From the NCBI RefSeq assembly GCF_037893015.1, contig NC_133663.1, positions 145,432,577 to 145,496,576 of the forward strand: a DNA stretch of 64,000 nt. Reading direction: 5' to 3'. The position numbers were made by a program, and so were the translations under genes. Positions 12,226 through 23,495 of this stretch are shown here, one piece after another; position 1 is the stretch's first letter; every line of letters begins with the position of its first letter. The notes under the pieces were generated by a model. That model did no database searches. It had not been told where the DNA came from and saw only the letters and a list, made by a program, of their open reading frames with translations. The DNA is from Macrotis lagotis. Taxonomy: Eukaryota; Chordata; Mammalia; Peramelemorphia; Peramelidae.

Positions 12226-12354
12226 CATCTAGATCATGTATTCCTTTTGACCTCGTCTTGGACCTGAAGTAAGATATTTGTCTAAGCCCAATTTCTACCT
12301 GACTTTTTTCTAGCTTTCCCAACATTGTTTGCCAAATAATTTTTGTTTTCATTG

Positions 12355-12945
12355 TTTTTTCTGTTTATTTAATATTTAAATTTACCCAGTTACCTGTAAA
12401 AATAATTTTCAACATTACTTTTTAAACTTTGAGTTAATGCATTCTCTCCTTTTTTTCTGTCCTCCATACTCCGATTGCTAGCAATTTGACCTAGATTAGA
12501 CATGTGTAGTCAAGCAAAACATTTCTATAATAACCATGTTGAGAAATAAAACAAATTTTAAAAAAATACATAAGAATACCAAAGAAAATTTACAAAGTGT
12601 GTTTCAATCTGTATTCAGACACCAACAATTCTTTCTCTGGGGATGGACATGCTTCATCATAAGTTCTTCAGAATTGTTTTGGATGATTTTATTGTTGAGA
12701 ACACTAGAGTCATTTACAGTTGAGCATCTTACAATATTGCTTTTGCTTTATACACAGTACTTTTTCACTTTGAATCAACTCATTCAAGTCTCTTTTGGTT
12801 TTACTGAGAGCATCCTGTTCATCATTTCCCACAGCAGGATTGTATTCCATTATAATCACATATGACAAAGTTTTATTGATTCCTCAATTTGTGGACATCC
12901 CCTCAATTTCCAAATCACTGCCACCATAAAAGAGCAGCAACTAAT
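12355..12945 (-). mobile_element. 3' end of an old L1 (continues at 19,455)
   Basis: L1 3' UTR and ORF2 end: 'agttacctgtaaaaataatt', 'caagcaaaacatttctataa', 'cattcaagtctctttt', and 'caaatcactgccaccataaa' just before the break. The next expected L1 words (aatatttttatgcatatagt) appear only at 19,455, after an intervening complete L1. This piece and 19,455-19,925, 22,346-22,986 and 23,308-25,520 are read here as one ancestral L1 that was later split. Confidence 0.8.
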
Positions 12946-15809
12946 GTTTTTTTTTTTTTTTAATATTGTATTTGTTTTTCTACTACATGCAGCGGTCGTT
13001 TTTAACCAATTAATATTTTTTGCAAGTATTTTTATATTGTTCACTTTTTCTTCTTTTTTTTGGCTTTATCTCTCTCTCTCCCTTCCTGTCCCCTCCACCT
13101 GAAAGAAAGCAATCTAATATAGACTCTGCATTTATAACCATGCTAAATATAGCTCCATATTGGTCATATTGTGAGAGAAGAATCAAATGCAAATGAAGAA
13201 AGAAAATTCTAGCAAAAAATGATTTAATGCATAAGTTATCTTTTCAAAATTGAAGATAATAAGTTTTGGTCTGCATTTAAACTCCATAGTTCCTTCTCTG
13301 GGTATGGATGACATTTTCCAAAATAAATCTTTTAAAATTTGCTTTCATTATTGTACTGCTGAAATGAACATCTCCATTATGGTTGATCATCACTCCATGT
13401 TGCTGTTAGTGTATATAATATTCTGATTCTGTTCATTTCACTTCACATCAACAAATACAAGATTTTCTAGACTTTTATGAAATCATTTCCCTCATGATTT
13501 AATATAGAACAATATTGTTCCATTACATACATATACCACAATTTGTTTAGTCATTCCTTAATTGATGGACATCCCCTCAGTTTTCAATTCTTTGCCACTA
13601 CAAAAGAGCAGATCTGAATATTTTTGTTCATGCAAGAGTTTTATACTTTTTCTTTATCTATTTAATATACAGACCCAGCAATGTTATTGCTTGATGAAAG
13701 GGAAGGCCTAGTTTTATGGCTTTTTGGGCACAGCTCCAAATTGCTCTCCAGAAATGCTGGATCAGTTCACAACTCCACCAACAATGCCTTAGTGGCCCAG
13801 TTTTCCCATATCTCCTACAATTTAATTTAATCATTTTCCTTTCTAGTCAAATTGGTCAATCTGACAAGTGTGAAATGGAAAATCAGAGACATTTTAATTT
13901 GTTTTTTTCTCTAAGCAATAATGATTTAGAGAAATTTTGCACATGACTATAGATTGCTTTGATTTCTTCATCTTAGAATTGCCTTTGCACACCCTTTTGC
14001 ATATATCAAATGGAGAATGTCTTTTTTTATACATGTGACACAATTCTCTATGCATTTTAGAAATATGTCATTTGTTAAAAACACTAGTTGTTTACCAACT
14101 TATTACATCACTTTTAAGTTTGGTTGCAGAGGTTTTCTTTGTCAAAACTTTTTAATTTAATGTAATAAAAATTATTCAGTTTGTTTTTTATTTTTCCACT
14201 TTTTCTTCTTTGGTCATACACTGCTACTCTTTCCATAGATCTGACAGGTAGACTCTTGTTCTCCTAATTGGAATATAATATTAGGTTTTTATATCCAAAT
14301 TCTTGTATTCATTTTGACCTTATCATAATATGGGGTGTGAGATGTTGGTCCATGTCTGGTTTCTGTCATACTATCTTTCTGTTTTGCCAGCAGTTTTTAC
14401 CAAAGTGTGAGTTTTTAATCCCAGAACATGGAACCTATGTGTTTATCAAATAGCAGATTACTATTGTTATTTACTGCTTTTTCTTTTACAACTAATGTAG
14501 TTCACTAATCTGTCATTCTATTTCATAGCCAGTATCAAACACTTTTGATGATTGATGCTTTAAAAACATAATTTTAGACCCGGTATGCCTTGGTTGCCTT
14601 TCTTTTAATTTTTTCCATTAATTCCATTGATATTATTGACTTATTGCTTCTCTATATGAATATAGTTACAATATTTTCTAGCTAACTAAAGTAGTATTTT
14701 GAAAGTTTGGCTAGTATGGCACTGAATAAGTTATTAGATTTTGGTAGAATTGTAATTTTTATTATATTAGCTCAGCCTATCTGTGAGCAATTGACATTTG
14801 TCCAGTTATTTAGAACTGATTTTATTATTGTGAAAAGTGTTTTTCTCATTATTTTCATATAGATTCTGAGTCTGCCTTGACTGTTAGATTCTCAAGGATT
14901 TTATGTTGTCTGCAGTTATTTTAAATGGGATTTTCCTTTCTATTGTTTGTTACTTTTTCTTGTTGGTAGTGTATAAGAACGTTAAGGATTTATGTGAGTT
15001 CATTTTATATACTGAGACTTTCTAAATTTACTAAAAATCCAGTAGGTTTTCAGATGATTTTCTAGAGTTCTCTAGGTATACCATCAGATCTTCTGCAAAG
15101 AATGAGAGGTTTGTTTCTCTATTATTATTTTAATTTCTTCCATTTCTTTCTCTTTTCTTAATGCTAAAGTTAAAATTTGTAACACAGGCCTCCATTTTCA
15201 CCTCTGATCTTATTGACTATGCTTCTAGCATATTCTCATTACATTTAATGCTTATTGTTGGCTTTAGTTAGATACTGCTTATTGCTTTAGGCAACATTTT
15301 ATTTATGCCTATGTTCCCTAGCATTTTTAATAGAAATAGATGAAGTATTTTGTGAATAGCTCTGTCAGTATCCATTGAGCATATGATTTCAGCTATATTT
15401 GTTAATATAGGATAAATTAAGATGATTATTTTCCTTTCAAACTCTGCATTGCTGGTATAAATCCTGCTTGATCATAATGTATTATCTTAGTGATTACATA
15501 GTGTATTATCCTATTGTTTGTTGATAATTTATTTAAAAATTTTCTATCCACATTCATTAAGGAAATTGTTCTATGATTTTCATTATTTTGATTCAATATG
15601 CTATCAGTACCATATTGGTATCATAGAAGGAATTTGGCATACATCTTCACCTATTTTTAAATTATTTATATGAAATTGAAACCCATTGTTCCTTGAATGT
15701 TTGGCAGAATTCACTTATAAATCCCATGCGACTCAGAGATTTTTTTCCTAAGGAGTTCATTGATGGCTTATTCAATTTTTATGTTTATGTTTTTGATAAT
15801 ATTTATCAA

Positions 15810-15880
15810 TTTTATTTAGAGTGTCAAATTAATGGGCATACAAAATTTTATTTAGAGTGTCAAATTAATGGGCATACAAA
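15810..15880. repeat. 36-bp tandem duplication inside L1 ORF2
   Basis: Two adjacent near-identical copies starting 'ttttatttagagtgtcaaat', at 15,810-15,845 and 15,846-15,880. Because the copies are still nearly identical while the surrounding L1 is decayed, the duplication looks more recent than the L1. Confidence 0.9.
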
Positions 15881-17320
15881 TATATAAAGTAGTTCATGGA
15901 AAATTTGGTTTTTTTCTTTCTTTTAAAAATAACTAAGGATTTATCTATTTTATTGTGTTTTTTAAATAAAATCTTTTTTTATTTTTTTAATTTTCAATAG
16001 TTGAATTTTCCCTTTAGTTTTCAAAATTTCTAATTTGGTATTTACTTGGAGAATTTGAACTTGTTGTTTCTCTAGCCTTTTTAGTAGTTTGCCCACTTCA
16101 TTGATCTCCTTTTTCTGTTTTATTCATGTATTTTTCTCCTAATAACTGCTTTGACTGTATCCTATACATTTTGGCATATCATCTTGTTATTGTCATTTTC
16201 TTGAATGTAATTATTAGTTTTTTATATGATTTGTTATATGATCCACTCATTATTTTAAATTAAATTATTTCCAATTACTTTTAGGTCTAATTCACTATGA
16301 CCCTTTATAGCACATGATTTTTATTGCATCATGAAAAGAAATAGACACATTCAATATTTCTTCCTTTCCACATTTGTTCATAAGGTTTTTTTACTCTAAT
16401 ACATGGCCAATTTTTTTTGTCGGGGCTATTTACAGCAGATAAAAAGAATATACTTCTATCCTCAATCAATTTTCTCCAAAGGTCTATCACATCTAAGTTT
16501 TCTAATATTCTATTTACCTTCTTAACTTGTTTTTTGCTTATTTTTATGGCAAGATTTATTTAATTTCTAGAGAGGGAAGTTGAGGTCCCCCACAAGAAGA
16601 GTTTTGCTGTTTATGTCTTCCTGTAGCTAATTTAGATTGTTCTCTAAGAATCTGGATGCTATTCTGCATTATATATACATGTTTAGTATTGAAATTACTT
16701 CAGTCTATGGTACCTTTTAGGATGTGGTTTCCTTCTTTATCTCTTTTAATGAGATCTATTTTTGCAATTGGTTTGTCTGAGATAACAATCACTACCCCTG
16801 TTTTTTTTTTTCACATCAACCAAATCATAATATATTCTTCTCGAATCTTTTGCTTTTCTCTGTATGTATATCTCTGTTTTGCAGGTGTTTCTTGTAAGCA
16901 ACCCATTGTAGGATTCTGTTTTTTTAATTTTCTCTGCTATTTGCTTCCATTTTAGGGTAAAGTTCATCCCAATGGTATTCAAATTTATAATGACTAATTC
17001 TTTATTTGATTCCTTGCAACTCCTCAGACTGTATTTTTCTTCTTGTTTCACCTTGTCCCTCCTCTTTAGTGTTTTGCTACTGAATACAACCTCCCTTAAT
17101 GTCTTACCTCTTTCTAACAAACATGTTTCCTTTTCTTTCCCATTTCCTTTTCCCCATCTGCCTTCACATCCTTCTATCAGTCTCTTCTCCCCCTTTTCCC
17201 TCCTAATTTTTGAAGTGTACAATAAATTAATAAACTCAGTTGAATTTAAGGATTAATCCCCCTTTGAGCCAAATCCAATGAGTGTAAGATTCAGTAGTTC
17301 TCACCTCCCCCATTCTTTCT

Positions 17321-17483
17321 TAGTTTTTTTTTTTTTCATTTTTGTTTTTGCTAGGCAATGGGGTTAAGTGGCTTGCCCAAGGCCACATAGCTAGGTAATT
17401 ATTAAGTGTCTGAGGCAGGATTTGAACTCAGGTACTCCTGACTCCAGGGACAGTGCTTTATACACTAATCCACCTAGCCGCTC
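17321..17483 (-). mobile_element. tRNA-derived SINE, complete
   Basis: T-tract, 'tttgctaggcaatggggtta' and the head 'aatccacctagccgctcc'. The flanks share an imperfect duplication around cctccc(c/t)cattctttc, at about 17,305 and 17,485. It interrupts the inter-ORF part of the nested L1. Confidence 0.88.
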
Positions 17484-17782
17484 CTCCCTCATTCTTTCAC
17501 TCTGTTGCAATAGGTCCATTGTACCTTTTCATGTGATGTAATTTACCCCATTCCATTCCTCCTTCGTCCAGTCTCTTCACAGTTTTTCCTCTTTTTTTAA
17601 TTTCTTACTTTTTTATATAATTCTATCAATTTCATAAACACTGCAAATTTCATATCTTCAGTCAAAAAATATTCCCTCTAACTGAATTACAATTCTCAAG
17701 AGTTTTGAGAATCTTCCTCCCAGGTAGGAATATAACCAGTCTAATATTGTTAAGTAGCTGTCTTTTTCTTTTAGCCTGACTA

Positions 17783-17890
17783 TTTTCTTTTTTTAGTTTT
17801 TTGCAAGGCAAATGGGGTTAAGGGGCTTCCCAAGACCCCACAGCTAGGTAATTATTAAGTGTCTGAGGCCAGATTTGAATTCAGTGACTC
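17783..17890 (-). mobile_element. tRNA-derived SINE, 5'-truncated
   Basis: 'tagttttttgcaaggcaaat' through 'gaggccagatttgaattcag'. The head is missing. The flanking L1 resumes at 'gaattgtttctttctggttg', and a short repeated cctgact marks the junctions. Confidence 0.8.
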
Positions 17891-19454
17891 CTGACTGAAT
17901 TGTTTCTTTCTGGTTGCTAGCTGTACGTTTGCCCTTGATCTGATAATTCTGGAGTTTTTTTCACAATATTCCTAGGTGTTTTTATCTTGAGATCCCTTTC
18001 AGGAAGTGATCATTGGAGTCTTTCATTGACTATTTTGCCCTCTAGTTCCCGGATATCAGGTTAGTTCTTCTTAACTATTTCTTGAAGAATGTTATACATG
18101 CTCTCTTTTTAAAAAAAAAATCATGTTTTCAGGCAGTCCTAAATTCCTGAATTCTCTCTCTTATCTATTTTCCAGGTCAATTGTTTACCAATGAGATATT
18201 TTATATTTTCTTCTATTTTTTTCCATTTTTTTTTCTTTTTATGTTTAACAATTTCTTGCTTTATTATGAAGTCATTAGCTTTCACTACTCCCAATCTATT
18301 TTAGGTAGGTATTTATTCCATTTAACTTTTGCATCTCCTTTTCCATTTGGCCAAATCTATTTTTTAAAGGAGTTATCATTTTGCATTTGCTCAATTGTGC
18401 TTTTGAAGAAATTATTTCCTTTTTGTGTTTGTCTAATTGTAATTCCAAAAGATTTGTTTTCTTTTCTCATTTTTTATTGCTAGATAATAATTTTCTCTTT
18501 CATTTCTTTTCCCAATTTTTCCATTTGATTTTTAAACTTCTTTCTGAATTCTTCTAAGAAGTCTTTCTGGTTTGAGTATCAATTCATATTCTCCTCTGAA
18601 GTTTCACATATGGTATTTATCCTGCCTTCCTTTTTTGACAGTATATCCTTATCTCCAAGGTAGCATTTAATAGACTTTGATTTTCCCTCAACTTTATTCA
18701 TTTTGTGATTTAGTATCATTTACTATTGGTGGAGGGACTTTTTCACATACCTTAGGTGAGAGAACCCTGCAGCTATTGATTACAACTGTTAGGAACTTCA
18801 GGGGATTACTTAGTAGATCAATCATTACGGAACAGAAGAAGCTTTCTCTTAATTGTCTGTGCTGGGAATATCAACAACCTTCTCCCTAAGCCGAGGACTA
18901 TATCTGGGCTGTCCTCAGCATAACTCAGTTGCTAGGTTAGGCCATCAGGGATGGAAACTCAAGAGGATTTCTCTGAATAGTTAGTTCAGTGTAAGTCAAC
19001 TGCCCACACCCAGAACTTTGGGAAAGGTTTGAATACATGAAACTTTTTCTGCACTATTTGTATCACAAGAACATTAGGGGTTCATTTGGGAATGCCAGGG
19101 GTCCACGGTTCTGACTGTCCAGATGAACTGACTGAATGGGTGCCTTGGACAACCACACTGGACTTCTTCCAGTTGATCCACCATTCACATTGCAAAGGCA
19201 TCCATTCCTATGGCTGAGTTTCTCAGGTTAGTCCCATATTTCACTCTACTCCTGCTAGAATGGGTTTCAGCTCTCTGCCCTGGGCATGCTCATACACCCC
19301 CATGACATACCTTGCTAGAAGATGTTTCAGGTCGGGTTTTGTGGGTTCTTTCTTTCCAAAATGTGGTAAGAGGTTTCATTCATGCTGTTTCTGAGGGAAA
19401 ATCAGGAGAGTTTGAGACATTGCCTGGTTTTTCCTCCATCATCTTGGCTAGCCA

Positions 19455-19925
19455 AATATTTTTATGCATATAGTTCCTATTGTTTTTTTATTTTTAATCT
19501 CTTTGGGGCTATGGGCATTGCTCAGTAAAAAATTATGGATGATTTCACAGCATTTTGGGCATAGTTTCCAATCTTTCTAGACAATGATTGAATCAGTCCA
19601 ACTGTGCCAACAGTACATTAATGTCTCATTTTTTCCCAAAATCCCTTTCAACATTTCACTGTTTCCTTTATTTTTTGTTTTATTAACCATCCTAATAGAT
19701 ATGAAGTGATAGTTCAGAATTGATTTAATTTGCATTTCTCCAATTAATACTGAATTAGATTTTTTTTAATGTGGCTATAGCAAGCCTTGATTATTTAATC
19801 TGACCTGTTCATATATTTCGACAATTTATCAATTGAGGAATGGATTTTATTTTCTATATATTTGTTTGAGTTTTCTTTTGGTATGAAATATGAGGCCTTT
19901 ATCAAAGAAAATTTTTTATTTTTAT
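19455..19925 (-). mobile_element. Old L1, continuation of the 12,355-12,945 piece
   Basis: ORF2 3' sequence ('gctatgggcattgctcagta', 'tgaagtgatagttcagaatt', 'caattgaggaatggattt') resuming where 12,945 stops. It ends near 19,925, where sequence typical of an L1-type ORF1/inter-ORF region takes over. About 320 bp of ORF2 expected between here and 22,380 are absent, judged against the 31.9-38.6 kb L1. Confidence 0.75.
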
Positions 19926-22345
19926 TATTGATAGCTATTTCTCTTCATTCTATCCTTTTCATCTTTTATTTTCTATCTTTTCTTTCATCATTCCTCCTCA
20001 AAAGTGTTTTACTTGTGACTATCATCTGCCTTCCCTTCTTTTAATCTTTTCTCTAAAACTCTCCTACTTTCCTGTAGGTCAAGATAAATTTCTATGCCTA
20101 ATTGAAATTGTATGTTATTCCTTCTTTGAATCAATTCTGATGAAAGTAAGTTTCACTCACTCACCCTCACCTTTTCCCTCTTTCCCTTCACTATAAAAGC
20201 TTTTTTCTTGCCTCTTTTATGTAGAATAATTTTTCCTTTTCTACCTTTCCACTTTCCTTTCTCTAAAAACATTTCTCTCTCATCTTTAATTTTATTTTTT
20301 TGTAGATATCATCCCTCATATTCAACACAAACCTGTGTCTTTTGTACATATACTCCATTTAACTACTTTAATAAAGAGAAAGCTCTTATGACCTGCCAGT
20401 ATCATATTTCCATGTAGGAATTTAAACAGTTTAATATAAAAAGTCTCCTTGATATCCCTTTTTTCTTTAATTTTTTATTCTTTTCTTAATTCCGTATTTG
20501 AAAATCAAGTTTGTTTTTTTTTCAGCTCTAGTCTTTACATTGAAAATGCTTGAAAGTCCTCTATTTTGTTGAAAATCAATTTTTCCCTCTGAGGAATTAT
20601 ACTCAGTTTTTCTGGGTATTTTCTGGTTATTCTTTGTTGAATCTTTTCTCCTTTTCCCTCTGGAATACCATGTCCAAGTTCTTTGATCCTTCAATGTGGA
20701 AGCTAGTAAATCTTGTGTTATCTTGGTCATGATTTCATTATACTTAAGTTGTTTCTTTCTGTATCATTTTTCTCATTGACCTAGAATTCAGCAATAATAT
20801 TTCTGTGAGTATTCTTTCTGTGTTCTATTTCAGAAGGTGATTATGAAATCCATCAATTTCTATTTTATCCTCTGGTTCTAGAATATTAGGACAATTTTAC
20901 CGGACAATTTCTTGAAAGATGATGTCTAGTTTTTTTGATCATAGATAATAAGTAGTTCACTAATTTTAAAATTATCTCTCCTTGTTTATTTTTTCAGGTC
21001 AGTTATTTTCTATTGAGATATTGTATATTGTCTTTTTTTGTTCTTTTGATTTCATTTTATTGCTCTTTGATTTCTAATGAAATCATTTTCTTAACTTTGC
21101 TCAGTTCTCATTTTTAAGTAATTATTTTTCAATGAGCTTTTTAACTTCTTTTTTTATTTGACCATTTCTCCTTTTCATGTCATTCTTCTCTACTTTGCCT
21201 CCTTGTTCTTCTTTTACCATTTGATCTAATTTGGCTTTTAAAGTTTTATTTCCTTCAGCATTTTTCTTTGTATCCTTTAACAAACTGTTGACTACTTTTT
21301 CATGAATTTCATCCATCATTCTCTTATCTCTTCCCAAGTTTTCCTCTACCTCTCTTACTTGATCCTTTGGAGGTATTGGTTGTGGGAGCTTTTTTATAAA
21401 ATCTTTTTTTTTCAGTGAGTGTTTTTATCTCCCTTTTCACCATAGCAACTTTTTTGTTTACTCATTTTTACAATCTATTACTTAAGTTTAACTGTTACCA
21501 TAGGGATCTGCTTCCATTTTGGAAGACTCCTTATTCCAAATTTCAGGGGTTTTGTATCTGCTTTCAGAGATACAACTAGGAACGGTAAATTTTCAGTTCT
21601 TCATAGGTAGTATAATCACAGAAGTATTTTTACTCTCCTGGTCTGCTCTTTGGTCTGAGTGATTACAAACATTCTTTTCAGCTCTGGAACTGCAAGGGAG
21701 TGGGGGAGGGGGGAATGTTCCTCTGTGATAACAGCCTGTGGTGTGCTACAGATACTCCTAGTTCTGAAACTGTCACCCAGGACTACAAATGGATTCAAAT
21801 ATATGCAAAGCACCAGTCTTGCCTCAGGGTTAGCAAAGAGATAGCCATGATCACTTTCTGACAAATTGTTCAACTCCCTTACAGACTGTGTACTGAGAGC
21901 TACAGAAGCAGTTGCTGTCACTGCTGATTCAGTGCCTGCTTTCTGTTTGCTGGGGCCAGACTGGCTAGCCAATGCTCTACTATGTCCCATTGTCACTGGG
22001 GTGTGCCAAAACTTTCCTGCTGACCTTCTAAATTGTTTTTGGCATCTATGGACTTAGAAGTTTAGAAACCTCCACCACTGCCACTGATTTAGTCACTTTG
22101 AAATCCGCTCCTGGTTTGCTAGGGCCAGGGCTTCAGTGATATAGCCTAAACTTAGCTCTGTTTTTCTCTTACCCTGCCACAACAGGCTTTCCTGCTGATC
22201 TTTCAAATTGTCTTCACATGGAAAATTGTTTCACTCTTTCTTTTTATGGATTCTGACACTCAAAAATTCTAGTGTCATTATTTAAAGATTTTTAGAGGTT
22301 TTGGGAAGAGTCCAGGCAAACCCCTGCTTTTACCCCCACCAACTT
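19926..22345 (-). mobile_element. HAL1-like half-L1, nested in an old L1
   Basis: A minus-strand element holding only 5' UTR and ORF1-type sequence. The ORF1 C-terminal domain trace TKITQDLLASTLKDQRTW lies at 20,730-20,670 and matches VRITQDLAASTLRNQRAW of the L1 at 37 kb. A Lys/Glu-rich coiled coil lies at 21,337-21,122. The GC-richer 5' leader runs from about 21,600 to 22,345. No endonuclease or reverse transcriptase follows; old L1 ORF2 sequence resumes at about 22,380. The expected HAL1 3' end is not clear at the left, so the copy may be 3'-damaged. HAL1 is a known class of ORF1-only L1 derivatives; the assignment is by structure. Confidence 0.68.
21616..21996 (-). other. 126-codon open stretch in a HAL1-like leader
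   Basis: An uninterrupted 126-codon frame lies in the 5' leader of the HAL1-like element, on its sense strand. It is rich in Ser, Thr and Ala and matches no domain I know. The leader is GC-richer than its surroundings, which makes stop codons rarer, so this may be chance. Confidence 0.3.
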
Positions 22346-22986
22346 AGCTTTCTCTTCCCAAATACTGAAATTTTATCCTTAAAATTCATGTTTTTACATT
22401 TGTGAAGCACTGGGTTATTATACTTGTTTACTGCTGTAATATGTCTATTTTGTTCCATTGATCTAACTTTCTAATTCTTAGTCAATACCAGATGGTATAA
22501 TTGATAATTGCTTCCTTATAATATTGTTTATGATCTTTTACTGCTAAGCCTCCTTCCTTTACATTTTTTTCATTAGTTTCTATGAATTCATGGTCTTTTT
22601 TCTTTTAAATTAATTTTATTATTTTTTCATAACTCATAAAATATTTTTGGCAATTTAATTGGGATGGCATTGAATATATGGATTAATTTTCATAAAATTG
22701 CCTTTCAATTATTTTTGTCCATGTATCCACGAACAATGAACATCTCTCAATTTGTTTAAATCTGATTTTATTTCTGTATAATTAGAGTTTTGCTCATATA
22801 GATTCTGAATTTGTTTTGGTAGGTGTATTCCCAAGTATTTTATACTGTCTAGAGATATTTTAAATAGGACCTCTCTAGCTATTACTTCTTGTAGCATCAC
22901 ATTGGTGTTAATTATTTCTTTGGGCTTCCTTGATATCTTGCTACTTTGTGGAAATTACTTATTATTTCAATTACCTTTTTAATTTA
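22346..22986 (-). mobile_element. Old L1 ORF2, continued
   Basis: ORF2 sequence between the C-terminal part and the RT region: 'gttattatacttgtttactg', 'tattttgttccattgatcta', 'tactgctaagcctccttcct' and 'gttttggtaggtgtattccc'. It follows the order of the intact copy at about 33,260-33,900. Continues after the SINEs at 23,308. Confidence 0.82.
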
Positions 22987-23307
22987 GTTTTTTTTTTAGG
23001 TTTTTGCAAGGCAAACGGGGTTAAGTGGCTTGCCCAAGGCCAAATAGCTAGGTAATTGTGGTGGTTAGGTGGTGCAGTGGATGGAGCATTGGCTTTGGAG
23101 TCAGGAGTACCTGAGTTCAAATCCGGCCTCAGACAATTAATAATTACCTAGCCATGTAGCCTTGGGCAAGCCACATAACCCCAATTGCCTTGCAAAATCT
23201 AAAAAAACAAACAACTAGGTAATTATTAAGTGTCTGAGACCGGATTTAAACCCAGGTCCTCCTGACTCCAGGGCCGGTGTTTTATCCACTATGCCACCTA
23301 GTCACCC
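22987..23307 (-). mobile_element. tRNA-derived SINE split by a second SINE
   Basis: The outer SINE is reverse-oriented: T-tract and 3' half at 22,987-23,057, and head half at 23,225-23,307 ending 'ccacctagtcacccc'. A second, forward-oriented SINE (23,058-23,214) sits in its middle. The outer flanks share roughly ctttttaatttag / ctttaattgag. Confidence 0.9.
23058..23214 (+). mobile_element. Nested SINE inside an inverted SINE
   Basis: Forward copy reading 'ggtggttaggtggtgcagtg' to 'ccttgcaaaatctaaaaaaa'. It is flanked by the perfect 10-bp duplication ctaggtaatt at 23,048-23,057 and 23,215-23,224, which belongs to the outer SINE. The nested pair is oppositely oriented, so the two copies are inverted repeats of each other. 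Confidence 0.92.
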
Positions 23308-23340
23308 CTTTAATTGAGTCTTTAGAATTTTCTAAGTATA

Positions 23341-23495
23341 AGGGCAGCTAGGTGGCACAGTGGATAGAGCACTGACCCTGGAGTCAGGAGGACCTGAGTT
23401 TAAATTTGGCCTCAGATACTTAATAATTACTTAGCTGTGTGGCTTTGGGCAAGCCACTTAACTCCATTGCTTTGCAAAAGCCTAAAAAAAAATGC
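23341..23495 (+). mobile_element. tRNA-derived SINE, complete
   Basis: Runs from 'gggcagctaggtggcacagt' to 'ttgcaaaagcctaaaaaaaa'. It has a perfect 17-bp target duplication, agaattttctaagtata, at 23,324-23,340 and 23,496-23,512. One of the cleanest and probably youngest SINEs here, inserted into old L1 ORF2. Confidence 0.95.

Larger units (their letters stand above)
10470..12350 (-). mobile_element. Old L1 LINE 3' half with later insertions
   Basis: Reverse-oriented L1. 3' UTR phrases include 'gcatttccttataaatgtat', 'ctacaacttattattctttt' and an AT/GT-rich microsatellite at 10,850-10,935, a usual feature of this L1 3' UTR. ORF2 3' sequence follows: 'cattgctgggtcaagaggta' and 'cctgaagtaagatatttgtc'. 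It is interrupted by a long SINE (10,610-10,775), a short SINE (11,567-11,727) and a possible hAT-type element (12,052-12,225). It is more diverged than the L1 copies at 0-6 and 32-38 kb, hence older. Confidence 0.8.
12946..19454 (-). mobile_element. L1 LINE, full length, nested in an older L1
   Basis: Complete minus-strand L1: T-tract at 12,946, 3' UTR to about 13,260, ORF2 to about 16,990, inter-ORF pyrimidine-rich stretch (plus strand) to about 17,250, ORF1 at about 18,600-17,900, and 5' UTR to 19,454 (reading gccaagatgatggaggaaa). The endonuclease start is recognisable at 16,980-16,800 (LNTIGMNFTLKWKQIAEKIK). Two SINEs (17,321 and 17,783) are inserted in the region between ORF2 and the end of ORF1. 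Every ORF is broken many times. Both flanks are parts of the same older L1, which proves nesting. No clear target duplication was found. It is older than the 31.9-38.6 kb L1. Confidence 0.88.

Noticed and set aside
16746-17222. 158-codon frame as a gene
   Set aside because: Its latter half (INLNTIGMNFTLKWKQIAEK and following) is the L1 ORF2 endonuclease start. The first part is inter-ORF sequence read through.
23058-23214. tRNA genes at SINE heads
   Set aside because: The heads carry A- and B-box-like words but no cloverleaf-capable full tRNA, and they are followed by SINE bodies and A-tails.
22987-23307. CRISPR-like repeated units
   Set aside because: The recurring ~155-bp units across the window are dispersed tRNA-derived SINEs with target duplications. 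No regular spacers, and the genome is mammalian.
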